Positions 58,888 through 64,000 of a DNA stretch of 64,000 nt are shown one piece after another. Each line of letters opens with the position of its first letter. Positions within the stretch are counted from its first letter, which is position 1. The translations under genes were made by a program, and so were the position numbers. A model generated the notes under the pieces. That model was given only the letters and a program-made list of their open reading frames with translations. It was not told the DNA's origin and made no database searches. Origin of the DNA: Uloborus plumipes (taxonomy: Eukaryota; Arthropoda; Arachnida; Araneae; Uloboridae); contig JAXGGA010002345.1 in the NCBI GenBank assembly GCA_038373865.1, positions 60,594-124,593 on the forward strand. Direction: 5' to 3'.

Positions 58888-60404
58888 TTACTCCCATTTA
58901 AAAGTAATTCAAGGTACAGCCTAAACTTTAGATGTACAACTTCGAAAAGTAGTTAACTACAAAATTTTCGTTCACAAATTCTGTCTCTTCACTGCTATGT
59001 CATTAGTTTCAAATTTTAATTTTTCTATGTCAAAAAATAGGGCTGAGTGTCCGATGAGTTTTGACATAAAAACCAAGGACGTATGATCCTTTTTGCCGAA
59101 TATGTGAATTGAAAAGGATCACGTGATTATTCGAACCAATCACAAAGACAACAGAAATTGTTTTCACCAAGATGAGGTCGGAGTGAGATCAACTTCGAAT
59201 GTGCAATAGCTATTCCAGATTGGTGAACCTAAACAAGGGCGAAACTGCAGTCTCTCGATGCCGTTCGGTATTTGCTTACAACTCTGCTCTAGCCCGGCTA
59301 TGGGTTGGTAACGTGCAAGTGCATATTTTGAAAGATATTAGAAGCCTATAAGCAATAGAATATAGTTTTACACACATTCTATCAATAAATCGTTAAAACG
59401 TTTGAAACATGTCTAGGCATTAATTATGGGCTTATGTGAATAAACTGCGACGAAAAAAATCATCGAACAAATCTTGTTTTATTTTCATAAGATAGATGAG
59501 CCCGAAATTAAAAGTTTTGGGAAGGAGAAAATTCTCAATTTGCTGAATGAAATTCCAATTTCACAAAATGATAGAATACGAGCATGAACACGTGTCATAC
59601 ATAAATGTAATATGTCATACGAAAATGAAATCTCATGAAAAGGAACATTAGGCACCATTAAAAAACAATTTAAAAAAAGAATTTCAATGTTGCAATATTC
59701 TCTCTACATTTGTCGAATCGTCAGCAAAATTAGCCAGATAAATTTTTTGGAAGGTCACAGTGACCTCCTCTGACCTCCTACTGGAGCGCCTTCGTTAATA
59801 GAATCATTATTGCCCCCTAAAAGAGGCTATAGTTTCTTCATCCTCCAGACGGCTGTTAAGCAAAAAAGTGATTCAAAACCAACTACTGCATTCTTAGATG
59901 ATTTTTCAGCTCCGAGACTTTTTCTTCCACTTTAAATACTTCGATATCGTTTAACATAATCTTCTCTACCTATCTCGATTGGTTGTTCAGCCGTACATAC
60001 ATTTGCCGTCTGTTCTTTTCCGATATGGTTCGTTTGTTATCGCGCTTTTTTTCTTTTTTTTCTTCATCTCTGCCTTTCAAATATTTTTATCTTGAAAAAA
60101 CAAAATGTCTGAGAGCAAACCGTTATTTGAAATCATCGTCAAATAGTGCGTGTCTACAGTTTTACTTCAAAACTTACCTTCCTGGTGACAATTTTCTTTA
60201 AAAAAATCGAAACCGGAATGAATGAAAAATATATCCGCGTTTTGTTTTTTACAAAAATAGTGATGATAATAACATTTACTATTATTAATCTGAATATTCG
60301 TAACTTTTTGAAAGACAAGGCATACATTTTCACAAAACAGAAAATTAGTATTTTTTTATTTTATAATTACGTTGTGCTATATTCTAAGTATTGTAAAGCA
60401 GAAA
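58888..60404. other. AT-rich DNA, no gene seen
   Basis: Only the hormone-response-like palindrome at 59752 stands out. Confidence 0.5.
59752..59766. promoter_or_regulatory. Perfect AGGTCA inverted repeat, 3-bp spacer
   Basis: AGGTCACAGTGACCT, the consensus IR3 nuclear-receptor element (estrogen-receptor/ERR type). A second identical copy lies at 61440-61454. Function here is unknown. Confidence 0.4.
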
Positions 60405-61185
60405 TCTACTTATATTAAAAACTGAGTATCTTTCTAACTATCTTTCTATGTCACGCTTCTTTCTCCTGAACGCCAATGAACTGAAAGTCGAACCAGGTAC
60501 CGATAGATAGGTAATTTTTCAGGCATCATTAGTTTCAATTTATATAATTATACGATTTTAATTAGCGAAGATATCAATTAATAAGTAGTCAAATTTAAAG
60601 CGATTAAGCCTAATAAATGATTAAATATGAAAGACATTGTTGCATTGCAAAACGTGGTTGCCATGAAACAGTAATAAAAATGATAATGAGAATTTTGAAT
60701 GAAGGCTTAACTAAATCAAACACGAAACTCATAAGCGGGCGACTTACATAGTATTTTTATCGCTAGCTACTTGTAATATTTTGAAACATTCATTTGTTGA
60801 AGAGCCATCTACTTATATTAAAAACTGAGTATCAATGTCTGCTTTTTTTCTATGAGCGAGCTGAACTTCCTGAAACTCTACTCACCATCTTGAAGGCGCG
60901 TAGCATCTCAATAATTCGAATGATTTTTTATGTAGGAAAAAAGTAAAGGTGTGAAGCGCCTGTTAACGAGCCGCCTTGGCGGGGAGTAGTTTCTTGAAAT
61001 TTTCCTCACTACTTTCAAGGCACGAAGTGCCCGTGCAACGCCGGGCCACGTGCGTGGTATGTCTTGAAATCGAATGAACATTAAATTATATCAAATAAAA
61101 CTTCAGAATGAGGTAAAAGTTAGAGAGGGGGGACGTTATGCATCAACATGCCGCAGGAAGCTAATCTAGCTGCCCTGGCAGCTAG
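60405..61185 (+). mobile_element. Two-headed composite Helitron D
   Basis: Heads TCTACTTATATTAAAAACTG at 60405 and 60808, single 3' end CTAG at 61182-61185 with the CTAGCTGCC/GGCAGCTAG palindrome. The old hairpin is internal at 61029-61046. Same module order as 52898-53735, so the composite itself has moved or been copied. Confidence 0.8.
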
Positions 61186-61512
61186 TATTTTTATTATTCT
61201 CTGGCATGTTATTAACTGAGAGCGGAATGAGCTTCTAACGCAAAGATTAATTAAAAAATAATTAAAGCTGATCAGGTAGTAAAATTGTCTCAATCAGCCA
61301 AAATGAGTATATTTTGCGGTTAATCCATAAAAATTGTCAAGTACAATAAGGGACAGAGACATCATTATTTTTTTAAAAAATTTCAACTATGTACAATCTG
61401 AAAAATTTTCGAATAAGAAAATATTTTGCGACACATTGGAGGTCACAGTGACCTCCCATGGTTTCCTATCGAGGCAGGTTATATTGAATGATTAAAGAGT
61501 TAAAGTCGAAGA
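61186..61512. other. AT-rich DNA, no gene seen
   Basis: Contains the second IR3 palindrome; otherwise nothing. Confidence 0.5.
61440..61454. promoter_or_regulatory. Perfect AGGTCA inverted repeat, second copy
   Basis: AGGTCACAGTGACCT, identical to 59752-59766 including the CAG spacer. Flanks share little else beyond TTGGA/TTTGGA just before it and CTCC after. Confidence 0.4.
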
Positions 61513-62244
61513 TAGGGATGCACCGATAAGCAAATTGGCCGATTACCGATTATTGATTAATCGGCAGTTGACAATCGACCGATTAATCGGCTGAGCCGAT
61601 TAATGATGAGGATGATTGTTTTCAATTTTACCATCACTGTTTTTTCTCTTATACAATTCGAAGTTAGAAATAATAAGAAATTTATTTCCGAGAAGATTTT
61701 TTTTCCATTTTCCTAGTTTTCACAAAATAATTTCAATATTTTATCAAATATCTTAGAACCAATTTTCATATTATTGTCAATAATAGTATTGACACATTGT
61801 TAGAGTTATTTTAATTGGACATAAAAATTCAAAAAAATGGGGAGGGGGAGTCTGTGGTGAGCACTCCAATTTAGGAGTACTTTTAATTCATACTTTTTTA
61901 TAATTAGTAGCCTTTAATTCAATACTTTTATTCTTTGAAAATTAGAGGTTAACTAAAAGCACTGTGCTAAGAGATAACTATCGCCACATGAAAAATATTG
62001 CAACATTGTCTATGTATATTTATTCAAAGTAGGATAATTAAAAAAAAAAAACTTTATATCAACTGTTAGGATTATTATTACTGTTAATAAAATTATTCAT
62101 CATAGTTTCTTAGTAAAGGTATGATTTAAAGAATAATATTTGAAAAATATTTTTCCGTTGATTAATCGACCCGATTTTGCCGATTATTAATAATCGGCAA
62201 AGTGGCCGATTTCTCGGTACTGCCGATTAATCGGTGCATTCCTA
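61513..62244. mobile_element. hAT-like MITE with CCGATTAATCGG words
   Basis: Ends TAGGGATGCACCGAT and the mirror ATCGGTGCATTCCTA. Both ends are filled with CCGATTAATCGG-type palindromes (perfect at 61579-61590 and 62223-62234). Flanks GTCGAAGA and GTCAAATG keep 5 of 8 bases, a decayed 8-bp duplication. Non-coding. Confidence 0.75.
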
Positions 62245-62429
62245 GTCAAATGTATTAAAATTCCCGAAGTCGGAGTGTCACTTTTTCTTCGACTCCACAG
62301 TCTTTGTTAAAAGTGACTGTTTAATTAATTGAGAGAAAGAGCCCACTTAGCGCAAGCAGATTTTTTTGGGGGGCGGGAAGGGGGGATTATCTATTTGGTT
62401 ATAACAGTCCTTACATGAATGTAAGGACT

Positions 62430-62935
62430 CAGGGCCGTATTTAAGGGGTGGGGTTTTTAGGGTTTGAACCCCCTCCGAAATTTTTCAAAACTGTTGTAAA
62501 AATGCTTTTCATAGTTCCTAACTGAACAAATTATTATCATTATTTTATTTTAATTCTTCATTTACTTTGAAATTGCATTTGAAAAATGAAATCATCATTA
62601 TTGAATAACTGTATAAATTAAGAGTTTTTCCTGCAGTATTTATTTTTATTATAGGTATTGCTAACATATCTTAACACCACAACTTTTTCCTTCAACTTTT
62701 TAATACTACTAAAAAAGCTTCAAAATTCTTTAAATTTTTAAGTACCTAACTCTATATTTAACACATCTTATAAGAGTCGTGAGATATAAATTCCTTCCTT
62801 CGATATACTAATTCGAGTGCGCGTATATGAGTAAACTTATTTCTCCAGATTTTTTTTTTTTTTCTTCATTGAAAAAATGAGTCTTTTTTTTTTTTTACAT
62901 TTTTCATGTTAAAACCTTTTTAGCATCTATTGTAA

Positions 62936-62968
<33 letters not shown>

Positions 62969-63069
62969 AGAATATAGAACACGAAATCAGATTTTATTGA
63001 TATTATAGATTTCACGAGAAATAGGCTGGGTAAAACCCTCCTCAAAACTAAGGTCTGGTTATGGCCCTG
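62430..63069. mobile_element. hAT-like MITE with perfect 8-bp duplication
   Basis: Short ends CAGGGCCGTA and TATGGCCCTG, flanked by TAAGGACT at 62422-62429 and 63070-63077. 640 bp, no coding capacity, with a 30-base A run at 62937-62966. Confidence 0.85.
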
Positions 63070-63109
63070 TAAGGACTTATGACCAAACACTGTACAGTAC
63101 AGTGCTACG

Positions 63110-63403
63110 GGGCCGTGGTGGCCCGATCGGTAAGGCATCGGACTCGTGTCCGGAGGGACCCGGGTTCGAAACCCAGCCGATCAAAGATCCACCGCCTTGA
63201 TTAATGGTGGCTGGGAGGCGTTAAAAATGTCGTGGTCACAAAGTCCTCCAAGTGAAACGATACCTCTGGGGGTGCTGGGCCCTAGGGTTTGCTCGACCCT
63301 AGGTTCTGGTTCAAAATTAAGAACAGAGCGCTCTTCAGGGCCCTATCCCGGTTAAACCACGAAGCTGTGGTAGGTACGGGGGACCCTGGAGAGTGTGAAG
63401 TGA
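63110..63403 (+). mobile_element. tRNA-derived SINE, 294 bp
   Basis: The 5' 75 bases resemble a tRNA with an A box (GGTGGCCCGATCGGTAAGG) and a perfect B box (GGTTCGAAACC at 63163-63173). The anticodon arm is shortened (CGGAC-TCGT-GTCCG), so it is not a working tRNA gene. Flanked by the 14-bp duplication AGTACAGTGCTACG (63096-63109, 63404-63417). Pol III transcription with mobilisation by a LINE partner is expected from the class. Confidence 0.92.
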
Positions 63404-63507
63404 AGTACAGTGCTACGCTTGGCACAATTGCATAACTAAAGCACCTTGGAAGGATGTGTCTAACTTACACGCCCATGAAAAAAGAAACCTTTTATCCAGA
63501 AGCTTAA

Positions 63508-64000
63508 CCCTTCACTGCACGATTTTTTATATTTTCATGAAAAATATCATTTGTTACCTTTTAAATAGCCCTGAGTTCAGGAAAAATGAAGAAAAAAAAT
63601 AATCTTAAAAATGTGCACCAAAAATGATGTTTTAATTGTTTGTTCTATATATGGCACAAAGCACATAGCATATGCTTTGTATACCGATAAGTGTAATAAT
63701 CTACAATGTGTTTTGTGCCATAAGTGGTATAAACAAACTTTCCACTAAGTGTATTTAAACATTTTTAGAACAAAGGAAATAATGTCTAAGCACACTTCTA
63801 ACGGAAATGCAGACACTCTTTCTTTCAAAAACAAGAACTGTAATACCTAGACTAGTGCAACTAACTAGTGCATAAAAATCATACTAAACTATTGTAGCAA
63901 TGTTCCAAAAGGGGCACAAAGCTCAGTTTAACTGCATTTAAAAATCATACGAATATATGAGGGTTTATTTGGTTTGTGCCAGATCTGGCACACCGTGCAG
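63508..64000. mobile_element. piggyBac-like element, cut by the window edge
   Basis: TTAA at 63504-63507, then CCCTTCACTGCACG. The window ends CACCGTGCAG, the start of the mirrored end, so only about ten bases are missing. GGCACAAA/TTTGTGCC words recur inside (63653, 63712, 63913, 63973). No transposase in the part seen. Confidence 0.65.

Noticed and set aside
63110..63185. Functional tRNA gene
   Set aside because: The A and B boxes are good but the anticodon loop is only four bases, and the unit continues into a SINE body with a flanking duplication.

Overview
The window looks like AT-rich, repeat-dense arthropod nuclear DNA. A chelicerate, probably a spider, is my best guess from memory of similar repeats (tRNA-derived SINE, Helitrons ending in CTAG, several hAT, pogo, Harbinger and piggyBac miniature elements) and from the very large gene-poor space; this was not tested by any search. 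There is one convincing host coding exon. It lies on the minus strand at 43-3206, is about 3.16 kb long, has a splice acceptor and a splice donor at its two ends, and encodes a CAP-Gly (microtubule plus-end type) domain followed by a long low-complexity region and a basic tail. The gene continues off the left edge. Everything from 3.2 to 64 kb is either its upstream intron or 5' flank, or intergenic DNA.

Layout. 3.3-6.1 kb: a pogo-type MITE, then an unclassified dispersed repeat carrying a pogo-like element that itself carries a 638-bp near-perfect foldback element. 7.9-8.1 kb: a GC-richer patch with an X-box-like palindrome. 8.1-16 kb: a hAT MITE, a word-repeat element, a broken transposase-like coding remnant split by a hairpin insertion, another MITE, and a GC-rich promoter-like patch at 15.9-16.2 kb. 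16.3-18.5 kb: piggyBac-like and two pogo-like elements. 18.9-24.6 kb: mostly unassigned AT-rich DNA. 24.6-28.4 kb: a Helitron, a decayed mariner and a MITE. 29.0-33.2 kb: an almost intact 4-kb DNA transposon with 490-bp inverted repeats and an 803-codon transposase frame broken by one stop, inserted in a 131-bp Harbinger-type MITE. 33.6-39.3 kb: a hAT MITE and two more Helitrons. 43.3-44.7 kb: a Tc1-like element with perfect TA flanks and one nonsense codon. 45.9-57.4 kb: two elements sharing GTAGGGGA-type ends, the second packed with nested, composite Helitrons and a 669-bp tandem array. 57.5-64 kb: piggyBac-like, Harbinger-like, Helitron and hAT elements, a SINE with a perfect 14-bp target duplication, and a piggyBac-like element cut by the window edge.

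No gene network can be read from the window. The interesting biology is in the mobile elements: the 4-kb transposon with a cluster of five kappaB-type sites upstream of its transposase, the multi-headed Helitrons that appear to have bypassed their old 3' end and acquired a new one, and a family of transposons whose ends are built from repeated private words. All boundaries were read by eye from terminal repeats and target duplications; family names given as 'like' are inferences.
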